This document shows, piece by piece, positions 1 to 10,290 of a stretch of 64,000 bases of DNA (within the stretch, counting starts at the first letter, position 1; the number at the start of each line of letters is the position of its first letter). The stretch is from Pseudomonas poae (GTDB taxonomy: Bacteria > Pseudomonadota > Gammaproteobacteria > Pseudomonadales > Pseudomonadaceae). The DNA lies in the NCBI GenBank assembly GCA_004000515.1, contig CP034537.1, forward strand, positions 1,550,001 through 1,614,000. The letters are read 5' to 3'. Both the position numbers and the translations under genes were made by a program. Below the pieces are notes generated by a model. That model saw only the letters and a program-made list of their open reading frames with translations, searched no databases and was not told the DNA's origin.

Positions 1-1148
1 CAGCGCGCGGTAGCCCATCAGCACCTTGCGGTTGTTGCCGACCAGGAAACGCAGGTTGCTCTCGCCGAGGTAGTAGTTGTACATGATCGAGGTGAACACG
101 AACAACGCCAGGGCCACGGAGATGAACATGCGGCCCCAGTCGCCGACTACAGCTGCCAGGGAGTTCTGGGTCAGGGCAATGCCGTCGCCTTCGAAGCCAG
201 GGGTGTAAAAGCCCGAGAGCAGGATCAGCAGCGCGGTGCAGGTGCAGATCACGAAGGTGTCGAGGAACACGCTGAACGCCTGGACCACGCCCTGGGCAAT
301 CGGGTGTTCTACGGAGGCCACTGCTGCCACGTTAGGCGCGCTGCCCAAACCGGCTTCGTTGGCGAACACGCCGCGCTTCACACCCATGATGATCGCGCTG
401 CCCACCAGGCCACCGAAGGCTTGGTCGAGGCCAAAGGCGCTCTTGACGATGGTCGCAAGCATGGCTGGTACGTGGTCGAATTGCAGCACGATCACGTACA
501 GGGTCACGGCGATGTAGACCAGGGTCTTGACCGGTACCAGCAGGTCGGCAATCGAGGCGATACGCTTGATCCCGCCGATGAACACCAGGCCCAGCAATAC
601 CGCCAGCGCCAAGCCGGTGTAGGTGGTATCCAGGCCGAAGGCGTTGTTCAGCGAGTGTGTCACGGCGTGGGCTTGCAGGCCGTTGAAGGCGAAACCGAAG
701 GTCACCAGCAGCAGGAAGGCCATGACCATCCCCAGCCAGCGCTTGTGCAGGCCGTGCTGGATGTAATACGCCGGGCCGCCACGGAAGGTGCCTTCCGCGT
801 CAGTGCGCTTGTACAGCTGGCCGAGGGAGCATTCGATGAAGCTCGACGACATGCCCACCAATGCGGTGACCCACATCCAGAACACGGCACCCGGGCCACC
901 CAAGGTGACGGCGATACCGACACCGGCGATGTTGCCGGCACCCACGCGGCCGGCCAGGCTGAGCATCAGCGCCTGGAACGAACTGAGCTGGTCGGAACTG
1001 TTTTTCAGGCTGTCGCGGAATACCGAGAACATGTGGAAAAAGTGACGCAGCTGTACGAAACGCGAGCGAATCGTGAAATAACCGCCGAGCCCGACAATGA
1101 GCACGATCAGTACTTTCCTGAGAGGAAGTCGTTGATGACTTCGAGCAT
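1..1148 (-). CDS. Sodium:alanine symporter (AGCS family), 3' end outside window
   Basis: Inner-membrane carrier predicted to bring in alanine or glycine with sodium. The motif GGPGAVFWMWVTALVG fits the AGCS signature, and the later hydrophobic segments and NEAGLGSAPN also fit the family. The start at 1148 has a GAGGAA ribosome site. About eleven codons in, the frame breaks: the coding strand reads GGAAAGTACTGA where GGAAAAGTACTG would restore the family sequence, so one A is missing at 1114-1116. From there to position 1 the frame is open and family-like. The C-terminus lies beyond the window. Its substrate fits the D-alanine catabolic genes at the other end of the window, but they are not linked in an operon. 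Confidence 0.88.
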
Positions 1149-1439
1149 GGAGTGTTCCTCGCTGATTTTTCTAATGGCAAACGCAGGACGGTTCGACGCC
1201 ATCGCTTAGCACCAGGCAGTGCGCGACAGTTCGACCCAAATCCTTTTGCGGGTTGTTATTCATGCGGTTTCGCGTGTGTATCCGGGCCTCGTTACCGACG
1301 GCCGCAGCGCGAAGAGGGGCGGCACTATACCTAGGCGAACGTGATCCGTCTGCCTGGGGCGATTAAAGGTTTCAGCAGGGTGGCGGGCTTGCAGGGCGAT
1401 ATTGGATTTTTTATGGGCGTCATTTCACAACCTTGAGGT
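1149..1439. other. Non-coding stretch upstream of the symporter
   Basis: About 290 bases between the symporter start and the aspartase terminator. It should hold the symporter promoter on the minus strand. I see no convincing reading frame, repeat or RNA gene here. Confidence 0.5.
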
Positions 1440-1474
1440 AAAAAAAGGGCCTGAAGAACGAGCCTTCAGGCCCT
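1440..1474 (-). terminator. Rho-independent terminator of aspA
   Basis: Inverted repeat GGGCCTGAAG / CTTCAGGCCC followed, on the minus strand, by seven T. It lies about 55 bases past the aspA stop codon. Confidence 0.88.
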
Positions 1475-1527
1475 CAAAAGGTGAGAGGTGTCTAGTCCCT
1501 CAACCTGGTGAGCGGTGCAACAAACGC

Positions 1528-2952
<1,425 letters not shown>

Positions 2953-3134
2953 GACGGAAATCATCTCGATATGGACCCGGAACTGGCCGGAACGCTGCGA
3001 ATGCTAGGCTTGTGAGAGTTTTTGGGCCAATGCTGTTAAGCACTGGCCTATGCATAAACGGCATAATGTGCGTGTGACCCGGCTATCATGGCGGGCGTGT
3101 GTGCCAAAATGGTGCGTACCCGTGGGAGGAAGTA

Positions 3135-4043
3135 ATGAACCTTGAGAGCAAATGGCTGGAAGACTTCAGCGCCCTGGCGGCTACCCGCAGCTTTTCCCAG
3201 GCGGCGGAACGGCGCTTTGTCACTCAGCCTGCATTTAGCCGACGCATCCGCAGTTTGGAAGCCGCGTTGGGCCTGACCCTGGTCAATCGCTCGCGTACGC
3301 CGGTCGAACTGACGGCGGCAGGGCAGTTGTTCCTGGTCACTGCGCGCACAGTGGTCGAACAGCTGGGTGAGGTGCTGCGCCATTTGCATCACTTGGAAGG
3401 CGGGCAGGGCGAAGTCATGCAAGTGGCCGCCGCGCACTCCCTGGCGCTGGGCTTCTTCCCACGCTGGATCGCGCAACTGCGTAACGAAGGCCTGAATATC
3501 GCGACCCGATTGGTCGCCACCAACGTCGGTGATGCAGTGCACGCCTTGCGCGAAGGCGGTTGCGATTTGATGCTGGCGTTCTACGACCCGGACGCGGCGA
3601 TGCAGATGGATGCGGAAATCTTCCCGTCGCTGCACCTGGGTAACACCGAAATGCTCCCGGTGTGCGCTGCCGATGCCGATGGCAAGCCGCTGTTTGATCT
3701 GGAAGGCGAGGGCAGTGTGCCGCTGCTGGCGTACAGCGCTGGCGCGTTCCTTGGCCGCTCGGTACACCTGCTGCTGCGCCAACGCGCGCTGCGCTTTACC
3801 ACCGTGTATGAAACCGCCATGGCTGACAGCCTTAAAAGCATGGCGCTGGAAGGTTTGGGCATTGCCTGGGTGCCGCAGTTGAGTGTGCGGGCGGAACTGG
3901 CGCGCGGTGAATTAGTGGTCTGCGGCGGGCCGCAGTGGCACGTGCCGTTGGAGATTCGTTTGTATCGCTGCGCATTGGTGCGCAAGGCGAACGTGCGGTT
4001 GTTGTGGCGCAAGCTCGAAGGTGGCGCGGCACAGAGCACCTGA
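3135..4043 (+). CDS. LysR-family transcriptional regulator
   Basis: 302-residue LysR-type regulator. The N-terminal winged helix (residues 1-60) contains ATRSFSQAAERRFVTQPAFSRRIRSLE in its first half, and a substrate-binding domain follows. The ATG at 3135 is preceded by GGGAGGA at good spacing; the frame extends upstream to 3099, but that start has no ribosome site. It is divergent from aspA with about 180 bases between the starts, the usual arrangement for a LysR regulator and its target, so aspA control is plausible but unproven. The effector is unknown. A REP pair follows. Confidence 0.87.
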   Translation: MNLESKWLEDFSALAATRSFSQAAERRFVTQPAFSRRIRSLEAALGLTLVNRSRTPVELTAAGQLFLVTARTVVEQLGEVLRHLHHLEGGQGEVMQVAAAHSLALGFFPRWIAQLRNEGLNIATRLVATNVGDAVHALREGGCDLMLAFYDPDAAMQMDAEIFPSLHLGNTEMLPVCAADADGKPLFDLEGEGSVPLLAYSAGAFLGRSVHLLLRQRALRFTTVYETAMADSLKSMALEGLGIAWVPQLSVRAELARGELVVCGGPQWHVPLEIRLYRCALVRKANVRLLWRKLEGGAAQST

Positions 4044-4060
4044 GCGCGATGAAGTTCAAA

Positions 4061-4147
4061 TGTGGGAGCTGGCTTGCCTGCGATGCAGACACCTCGATAC
4101 ATCAGGCCGTTTGAGGTGATGCTATCGCAGGCAAGCCAGCTCCCACA
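4061..4147. repeat. REP pair (REPIN-like), GAGCTGGCTTGCCTGC type
   Basis: Two inverted copies of a REP unit (TGTGGGAGCTGGCTTGCC and its complement) flank a short unique centre. The same unit occurs at five or more other intergenic sites in this window. Confidence 0.9.
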
Positions 4148-4267
4148 TTGACCCAGTTTCCATGGGGAATGGGTGTTGGTTTCGCTGACCTGAAAGTCAA
4201 TAAAACCGCCACTTTGACCCGCTAGACAGATGGTCATCCAAGGGGCTGTTTATCTGGATTATTACGG

Positions 4268-4310
4268 TATACTGCGCGGCCTTCGGCCGGTTCAACCGGC
4301 CTTAATTCGT
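4268..4310 (+). promoter_or_regulatory. purE promoter -10 and start of the leader
   Basis: TATACT at 4268-4273 resembles a sigma-70 -10 element; the -35 region is weak. A hairpin GGCCGG-TTCAA-CCGGCC (4285-4301), overlapped by a smaller GGCC-TTC-GGCC hairpin, follows in what would be the transcribed leader of purEK. Confidence 0.5.
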
Positions 4311-4352
4311 ACAACAAGCCACGCCGGATTTCCCGCGTGGCTTGTTGTTTTT
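4311..4352 (+). terminator. Terminator hairpin in the purE leader (possible attenuator)
   Basis: Perfect 14-bp stem ACAACAAGCCACGC / GCGTGGCTTGTTGT with a 10-base loop and a five-T tail. It lies downstream of the apparent purE promoter and 38 bases before the purE start codon, so read-through must be allowed for purEK to be expressed from that promoter. Confidence 0.82.
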
Positions 4353-4390
4353 GACGCGCCTGCGGGCGCCCAGAGAGAAGAGGCACGACG

Positions 4391-4882
4391 ATGAGTGCAT
4401 TGGTTGGCGTGATCATGGGCTCCAAGTCCGATTGGTCCACCCTTAGCCACACCGCCGATATGCTGGAAAAACTCGGCATTCCGTATGAAGTGAAAGTGGT
4501 CTCTGCCCACCGCACCCCGGATTTGCTGTTCCAGTATGCCGATGAAGCAGAATCCCGTGGCATCGAGGTGATCATCGCCGGTGCCGGCGGTGCAGCGCAT
4601 TTGCCTGGTATGTGTGCGGCCAAGACCCACCTGCCGGTGCTCGGCGTGCCGGTGCAGTCGGCGATGCTCTCGGGCGTGGATTCGCTGTTGTCCATCGTGC
4701 AGATGCCGGCCGGTATCCCGGTGGCCACCCTGGCGATCGGCAAGGCCGGCGCGATCAACGCCGCCCTGCTGTCCGCCAGCATCCTGGGCGCCAAGCACCC
4801 GCAGTTCCACGCGGTGCTGAAAAAATTCCGTGCTGAGCAGACAGACAGCGTGCTGGACAATCCAGACCCACGCATCGCCTGA
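4391..4882 (+). CDS. purE: N5-carboxyaminoimidazole ribonucleotide mutase
   Basis: 163-residue class I PurE. It converts N5-CAIR to CAIR in de novo purine synthesis, after PurK makes N5-CAIR. Visible motifs are GSKSDW near the N-terminus, SAHRTP and [11 protein letters not shown], followed by the conserved [12 protein letters not shown]. The length is normal. The start is preceded by AGAGAAGAGG. It heads a two-gene unit with purK, which begins 11 bases after its stop. The leader carries a strong terminator hairpin, suggesting attenuation. Confidence 0.97.
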   Translation: MSALVGVIMGSKSDWSTLSHTADMLEKLGIPYEVKVVSAHRTPDLLFQYADEAESRGIEVIIAGAGGAAHLPGMCAAKTHLPVLGVPVQSAMLSGVDSLLSIVQMPAGIPVATLAIGKAGAINAALLSASILGAKHPQFHAVLKKFRAEQTDSVLDNPDPRIA

Positions 4883-4893
4883 GGTTGTTGACG

Positions 4894-5979
4894 ATGAAAA
4901 TCGGTGTAATCGGTGGCGGCCAACTGGGCCGCATGCTGGCCCTGGCGGGAACCCCGCTGGGGATGAACTTTGCTTTCCTGGACCCGGCGCCAGACGCCTG
5001 CGCAGCCGCGTTGGGCGAGCACTTGCGTGCTGACTACAGCGACCCGGACCACCTGCGCCAACTGGCTGACGAAGTCGACCTGGTGACCTTCGAGTTCGAA
5101 AGCGTTCCAGCCGAAACCGTGGCGTTCCTGTCGCAGTTCGTGCCGGTGTACCCGAGCGCTGAAGCCTTGCGCATTGCTCGCGACCGCTGGTTCGAGAAAA
5201 GCATGTTCAAGGACCTGGGCATTCCCACACCGGCCTTCGCCGACATCCAGTCCCAGGCGGACCTGGACGCGGCCGTCGCCAGCATCGGCCTGCCGGCCGT
5301 GCTGAAAACCCGCACCCTGGGTTACGACGGCAAGGGCCAGAAAGTCCTCCGTACTGCGGCTGACGTGGTGGGCACCTTCGCCGAGCTGGGCAGCGTTGCC
5401 TGCCTGCTGGAAGGCTTCGTGCCGTTCACCGGCGAAGTCTCGCTGATCGCAGTGCGTGCCCGTGATGGCGAAACCCGCTTTTACCCGTTGGTGCACAACA
5501 CCCACGACAGCGGCATTCTCAAGCTGTCCGTGGCCAGCACCGACCATCCTTTGCAGGCCCTGGCGGAAGATTATTCCAGCCGTGTGCTCAAGCAGCTGGA
5601 TTACGTCGGCGTGATGGCGTTCGAGTTCTTTGAAGTTGACGGCGGCCTCAAGGCCAACGAAATCGCCCCGCGCGTGCATAACTCCGGGCACTGGACCACC
5701 GAAGGCGCCGAGTGCAGCCAGTTCGAAAACCACCTGCGGGCGGTTGCGGGCTTGCCGTTGGGCTCCACGGCCAAGGTAGGCGAGAGCGCCATGCTCAACT
5801 TCATCGGCGTGGTGCCAGCGGTTGAAAAAGTCATCGCCATCGACGACTGCCACCTGCACCACTACGGCAAGGCCTTCAAGGCCGGGCGCAAGGTCGGCCA
5901 TGCCAACCTGCGCTGCAAGGACCGCGCAACGCTTGAAGCGCAGATCCTCAAGGTCGAAGCGCTGATCGCCGAGCAATAA
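4894..5979 (+). CDS. purK: 5-(carboxyamino)imidazole ribonucleotide synthase
   Basis: 361-residue ATP-grasp enzyme that carboxylates AIR to N5-CAIR using ATP and bicarbonate, supplying PurE. The N-terminal Rossmann-like motif GVIGGGQLGRMLA and the ATP-grasp segment KTRTLGYDGKGQ are clear, as is the later NEIAPRVHNSGHWT block. I start at 4894 (MKIGVIGG) because that is the family N-terminus; an ATG nine bases upstream is also in frame. The frame is intact and co-transcribed with purE. Confidence 0.97.
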   Translation: MKIGVIGGGQLGRMLALAGTPLGMNFAFLDPAPDACAAALGEHLRADYSDPDHLRQLADEVDLVTFEFESVPAETVAFLSQFVPVYPSAEALRIARDRWFEKSMFKDLGIPTPAFADIQSQADLDAAVASIGLPAVLKTRTLGYDGKGQKVLRTAADVVGTFAELGSVACLLEGFVPFTGEVSLIAVRARDGETRFYPLVHNTHDSGILKLSVASTDHPLQALAEDYSSRVLKQLDYVGVMAFEFFEVDGGLKANEIAPRVHNSGHWTTEGAECSQFENHLRAVAGLPLGSTAKVGESAMLNFIGVVPAVEKVIAIDDCHLHHYGKAFKAGRKVGHANLRCKDRATLEAQILKVEALIAEQ

Positions 5980-6083
5980 GCCTGGGATCGGCGGGAACCA
6001 TTCGGTAACCGCCATCCTCTGATTGCAGGATGCCAAAGCCTGACTAGGCTTTGGCATAGCTCACTAATTCAGAGGGAAATGCC

Positions 6084-6328
6084 ATGGGTATCATCGGAAC
6101 CATCTTTATCGGCCTGATCGTCGGCCTGCTGGCGCGTTTCCTCAAGCCCGGCGACGACAGCATGGGCTGGATCATGACCATCCTGCTGGGTATCGCAGGT
6201 TCCTTGGTCGCCACCTATGGTGGCCAGGCCCTGGGCATCTACCAGGCGGGCCAGGGCGCAGGCTTTATCGGTGCGCTGATCGGCGCCATCGTGCTGCTGG
6301 TAATCTACGGCCTGATCAAAAGAAATGA
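6084..6328 (+). CDS. GlsB/YeaQ/YmgE-family small membrane protein
   Basis: About 81 residues with glycine-rich hydrophobic segments (GTIFIGLIVGLLARF, then GAGFIGALIGAIVLLVIYGLI), typical of the transglycosylase-associated family. Function is poorly known and often stress-linked. The family normally ends about at IKRN. Here the codon after AAT reads GAT instead of a stop, so the frame runs on into the next gene as one 286-residue frame. One missing T (AATTGA read as AATGA) would explain this. The hairpin at 6342-6370 lies inside the fused frame and also argues against a real fusion. Confidence 0.75.
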
Positions 6329-6339
6329 TCTAGCGACAA

Positions 6340-6372
6340 AGCCCTCTGCGCTGCGCAGGCGCAGAGGGCTAG
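6340..6372 (+). terminator. Hairpin between the GlsB-like gene and the DUF3299 gene
   Basis: Inverted repeat AGCCCTCTGCG / CGCAGAGGGCT, 11 bp, with no clear T-run. It is probably the transcript end of the small membrane protein gene. Confidence 0.5.
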
Positions 6373-6408
6373 AATGCCGGCACTGTTTCCTTGCTGAGCT
6401 GCTCCCCA

Positions 6409-6944
6409 TGCGTCGTCTTCTGTTGACTCTTCTTTTGCTGGGCTCCGGCCTTGCGCACGCCGGCGAATTGCCGGAAACCGACTGGCTCGACTTGATGCCG
6501 CTTTCTGACCAGAAAGCCCTCGAAGCCATGCCCGAAATCGACCACAACTCCCCCGAAGCCCAGGGCACCTTTACTGACAAGGGTGGGCTCAAGCAGAGCA
6601 AAGGCCTGCCGGCGGTGATGTATTCCACCAAGACCGTGGCCGCCATGAACGGCAAGAACATCCGCATCGGCGGGTACCCGGTGCCGCTGGAAACCGACGC
6701 CAAGGGTCGTAGTACGTTGTTCTTCCTGGTGCCGTACCCAGGGGCTTGCATCCATGTGCCGCCACCGCCGCCTAACCAACTGGTGCTGGTGCGTTATCCC
6801 AAGGGTTTGAAGCTGGATGATATCTACACGCCGCTGTGGGTTACGGGCACGTTGAAGGTGGAGAAGGTCAACAATGACCTGGCGGACGCGGCGTATGCGC
6901 TGGATGCGGGAAAGGTGAGGGTAGTGAAAGAGTCAGATCTCTAA
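6409..6944 (+). CDS. Secreted DUF3299-type protein
   Basis: 178 residues beginning MRRLLLTLLLLGSGLAHAGEL, a clear Sec signal peptide with cleavage after AHA. The mature part (DWLDLMP, IRIGGYPVPLE, FFLVPYPGACIHVPPPPPNQ) matches the DUF3299 family as I recall it: small periplasmic proteins often linked to membrane transport modules, of unknown biochemical role. The start at 6409 is chosen because it places the signal peptide at the N-terminus. The upstream in-frame region is best explained by read-through from the preceding gene. Confidence 0.75.
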
Positions 6945-6962
6945 AGTCTAGTAAAGATCAAA

Positions 6963-7050
6963 TGTGGGGCGGGCTTGCTCGCGAATGCGGTGGGTCAGCC
7001 AGCTCATCTGGTTCTGATACACCGCATTCGCGAGCAAGCCCGCTCCCACA
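6963..7050. repeat. REP pair, GAGCGGGCTTGCTCGCG type
   Basis: Inverted pair of the second REP type (CGGGCTTGCTCGCGAATGC) around a short centre, between convergent genes. The left arm reads TGTGGGGCGGGC where other copies have TGTGGGAGCGGGC, one base shorter. Confidence 0.88.
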
Positions 7051-7063
7051 TTTTTAATTGGGT

Positions 7064-7962
7064 TTACAGGCCAGTACTTGTGATGCTCACACCCAGGGTA
7101 TGGCTTTCACCCGGCGCCAACGCCACCACATCATCCAGCACATTCGCCGTCTCGATGCACAGCATGCCCGTCCAACCATCGTCTGCCATGTCATCGAAGG
7201 CCTTGGCGCGTTCGGTCCAAGGGTTCCAGATTACCGTGGACTTCGAGCCCTGGCTGGTGAGCTGGATACGGCGCTGCCAGTCCTGATCGATGATATTCAG
7301 TTGCGCTGGCGTGTCGAGGTAGATGCGGTCCGTCTCGGCAGTGAAGCTCAGCAGCCCAGCCTGTTGCTTGGTCGCCCAGCCATCGGCGGTATCGATGTAG
7401 GATCCACCGTCCAGCCCGTCAACCTGTACGTTGCGCACATCGCTCACGGCGAAGTAGCTATGCAGCGCCTGGCTGAGGGTGACGGTGTCGTTGCCACGGT
7501 TATGGCTGGTCAGGCGGATATGCAGCTGGTCGTCCAGCAGCAGGCTCAGGGTCAGATCGACCTGATGGGGCCAGCCGGGGAATCCACCTGCCGGCACAGG
7601 CAACACCAGGTCGATGCGCAAGGCATCGCCTTCAAGCTCGGTTCCGGCCAACTCCCATAGCGCAGTGCGTACAAAACCGTGGGCACCCGCCGGTTGTTCG
7701 CTTTGGCGCATCGCCTTGACGCTTTGCGGGTTGCGATCAAACACGCCAAACCACGGCCAGCACACCGGCACGCCGGTGCGAATGCCTTGCCTTTCTTGAA
7801 CACCGCTTCAGGGTTAGGCCAGATCAGCGGTTGCTCGCCATCACGCTGGTAACTGAAGATATGCGCACCCTGTTGGGCCACTTTCAATTCGGCGCCGTTG
7901 TGGCGGATACGCCAGCAGTCCAGCTCGTCGATTTTCACGGTTTCAACGTGGGGCGTAGGCAT
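7064..7962 (-). CDS. D-hexose-6-phosphate mutarotase (YeaD-like)
   Basis: Aldose-1-epimerase-fold enzyme predicted to interconvert alpha and beta glucose 6-phosphate. The N-terminal part begins MPTPHVETVKIDELD, with GAAGAG as ribosome site. The C-terminal part carries PVCWPWFGVF, AHGFVRTALWEL and HSYFAVSDVRNV. The two halves are in different frames: the coding strand reads GGCAAGGCATTCGC near 7785, where one extra G would join them as GKGIRTGVPVCWPW. A single missing base in an otherwise family-like protein suggests sequencing error. About 299 residues when joined. Confidence 0.85.
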
Positions 7963-8019
7963 GGCAACACTCTTCAATGGCAGGCAATGGGGCAATTGAC
8001 CGTCAAAACCCGGCGAGGT

Positions 8020-8421
8020 TTAACGTGCGCGCGACGGTACCGAACGCGTGCGGCCACTGCCATCGATGGCGACGAATACGAACACCGCCTCGGTGACCTT
8101 GCGCCATTCGCTGGACAGCGGATCGTCGCTCCACACTTCGACCATCATCTGGATCGAGCTGCGGCCGATTTCCAGGGCCTGGGTATAAAGGAAAGCTGCG
8201 CGCCCACTGCTACCGGTACCAGGAACGCCATGCGATCAATGGCCACAGTGGCGACACGCCCGCCTGCGACCTTGCTCGCCATGGCGGTGCCGGCCAAGTC
8301 CATCTGCGCGACCAGCCAGCCGCCGAAGATGTCACCGAAACCATTGGTTTCGCGCGGAAGCGGTGATTTGCAAGGCGAGATCGCCTTGCGGGATAGGATC
8401 TTCTTGTTCGAGTTCGATCAT
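8020..8421 (-). CDS. Acyl-CoA thioesterase, hotdog fold
   Basis: Reading frames joined across two indels give about 134 residues: MIELEQEDPIPQGDLALQIT, then PRETNGFGDIFGGWLVAQMD, then EIGRSSIQMMVEVW. This is the YciA-like hotdog family that hydrolyses acyl-CoA esters; GDIFGGWLVAQMD contains the usual active-site region. The breaks are near 8357 and 8188; at the second, TTT stands where TTTT would restore SFYTQALEIG. Two breaks in 400 bases fit the window-wide error pattern, though a decaying gene is possible. The stop is TAA at 8020-8022. Confidence 0.75.
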
Positions 8422-8689
8422 GCCGAGGGTGCCTCTGACCCGTGACGCTTCATGGGTATTTCAAGTGGATAGCCGTCTTTGGAAAAACGTTTCAGCACCA
8501 ACATACACCGCGTGATACGTTTCTCGTAAGGCGTACTAAAGGGAAACTCTGCCAAATCGGCTGGATGGCACCCAACGGCGTTTTGGCACAGCAGCCCCTC
8601 AAGACTGGGGTTCTAGCGCTTGCAAGGGCCGAGTATATCGAGACCCTGGCGCCACGACGACCTCCTGAGGCTCATTTGGTCGGCATTTA
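8422..8689 (+). other. Non-coding stretch ahead of an unassigned terminator
   Basis: About 270 bases with no credible protein. It contains several short inverted repeats, for example CCCC-TCAAGACT-GGGG near 8597. Together with the terminator at 8690 it could be an untranslated leader of the transporter gene or a small RNA gene. I do not recognise it as a known RNA. Confidence 0.35.
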
Positions 8690-8710
8690 GCCGCTGTATC
8701 GCGGCTTTTT
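8690..8710 (+). terminator. Rho-independent terminator with no assigned gene
   Basis: GCCGC-TGTATC-GCGGC followed by five T, 114 bases upstream of the transporter start on the same strand. No gene on the plus strand precedes it for more than 1.7 kb. Confidence 0.75.
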
Positions 8711-8824
8711 ATGGCAACTGTGCTTCTGATGTGCTTTTGCAAGCGATTTGCTATCTTGCCCAACCCGCTATGGCCCTGCCAACACCTCGGGCTTGCCGTT
8801 CTGACTAATAAGAGAAGCCTTGCC

Positions 8825-10113
8825 ATGTCCTCCGTGCCTGCAAGCAGTGCGCAACCGTCGCGCCCGCTGACCCGCAACGACTACAAAACCCTGTCGCTGT
8901 CTGCCTTGGGCGGGGCGCTGGAATTTTATGATTTCATCATTTTCGTGTTTTTCGCCACCGTGGTCGGAAAACTCTTTTCCCGGTGGATATGCCTGAATGG
9001 CTGCGCATGATGCAGACCTTCGGCATCTTCGCCGCAGGCTACCTGGCACGCCCACTGGGCGGCATCATCATGGCGCACTTCGGCGACCTGCTGGGCCGCA
9101 AGAAGATGTTCACCCTGAGCATCTTCATGATGGCCGTGCCGACCCTGATCATGGGCCTGCTGCCGACCTACGCGCAGATCGGCCTATGGGCGCCGATCTT
9201 GTTGCTGGTGATGCGCGTCATCCAGGGCGCAGCGATTGGCGGCGAAGTACCGGGCGCCTGGGTGTTCGTCTCCGAGCACGTCCCGCCACGTCATATCGGC
9301 TACGCCTGCGGCACCCTGACCAGCGGCCTCACCGCCGGCATCCTGCTGGGTTCGCTGGTGGCCACCGCGATCAACACGCTGTACACCCCAGCGGAAGTTT
9401 CGGACTACGCCTGGCGTATCCCATTCTTGCTGGGTGGCGTGTTCGGCCTGCTGTCGGTGTACCTGCGCCGCTGGCTGCATGAAACGCCGATCTTTGCCGA
9501 GATGCAGCAACGCAAGACCCTGGCCGCCGAGCTGCCATTGCGTGCGGTACTGCGCGACCACCGTGGCGCTATCGTGCTGTCGATGCTGCTGACCTGGCTA
9601 CTGTCGGCCGGCATTGTCGTTGTCATCCTGATGACCCCGACCGTGCTGCAGACCGTCTACCATTTCAGCGCGACCACTGCCCTGCAAGCCAACAGCCTGG
9701 CCATCGTCACCCTGAGCCTGGGTTGCATTGCGTCCGGTGCCCTGGCCGACCGATTCGGTGCTGGCCGCGTGCTGGTGGTGGGTTGCCTGCTGTTGCTGTG
9801 CAGTTCGTGGACCCTGTATCACAGCCTCATCGAACACCCGCAGTGGCTGTTCCCGCTCTACGCCCTGACCGGTTTGTTCGTCGGTACCATTGGCGTAGTG
9901 CCGTACGTCATGGTCAAAGCCTTCCCACCGGTGGTGCGTTTCAGCGGGCTGTCGTTCTCCTACAACGTCGCCTACGCCATTTTCGGTGGCCTGACGCCGT
10001 TGGCAGTGTCGCTACTGATGAAGGAAAGCCCGATGGGCCCTGCCTACTATGTCGCTGCGCTGTGCCTCATGGGGATGGTCGTCGGCGGCTACTTGTGGAA
10101 GCGCTCCCGCTAG
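8825..10113 (+). CDS. MFS transporter, metabolite:H+ symporter (MHS) type
   Basis: About 429 residues with many membrane helices. The first helix region GGALEFYDFIIFVFFATVVG and the loop GDLLGRKKMF are typical of MHS-type proton symporters (ProP/ShiA/KgtP relatives). The substrate cannot be told from sequence. The frame breaks at 8975-8978: CTCTTTTCCC stands where five T would give KLFFPVDMPEWLRMM, so one T is missing and two frames must be joined. The start MSSVPASSAQ at 8825 follows AGAAGCC. A terminator and possible small RNA precede it. Confidence 0.85.
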
Positions 10114-10126
10114 GTTTTTGATGATG

Positions 10127-10155
10127 ATCGCTCCCGCGCCCTGCGTGGGAGCGAT
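10127..10155. repeat. Single REP-like hairpin
   Basis: ATCGCTCCC / GGGAGCGAT, 9 bp with an 11-base loop. It may be a degenerate half REP or the transcript end of the transporter gene. Confidence 0.45.
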
Positions 10156-10194
10156 GGCAACTCCCGCTTTATCCCTTCTCCCGCCGATAGTGGC

Positions 10195-10212
10195 CTTTCA
10201 TCTAACTGTCAC
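10195..10212 (+). promoter_or_regulatory. Pho box upstream of pstS
   Basis: CTTTCAT-CTAA-CTGTCAC: two 7-base PhoB half-sites with 4-base spacing, close to the consensus CTGTCAT(4)CTGTCAT. It lies 78 bases before the pstS start, with an AT-richer -10-like segment (CATAGAGT) about ten bases downstream. Confidence 0.85.
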
Positions 10213-10290
10213 ATTGCGGACATAGAGTGTTCACACGGCCTCCCGATACTTGGCCCCGATCCAACTATCCCTATCTGCTAGGAGCAAGGC

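Noticed and set aside
4234..6057. 607-codon minus-strand frame across purE and purK
   Set aside because: It is the complement of two clear purine genes and has no recognisable domain.
8442..8690. Small protein of 82 residues before the MHS transporter
   Set aside because: No ribosome site, no family-like composition and the frame ends inside the terminator region.
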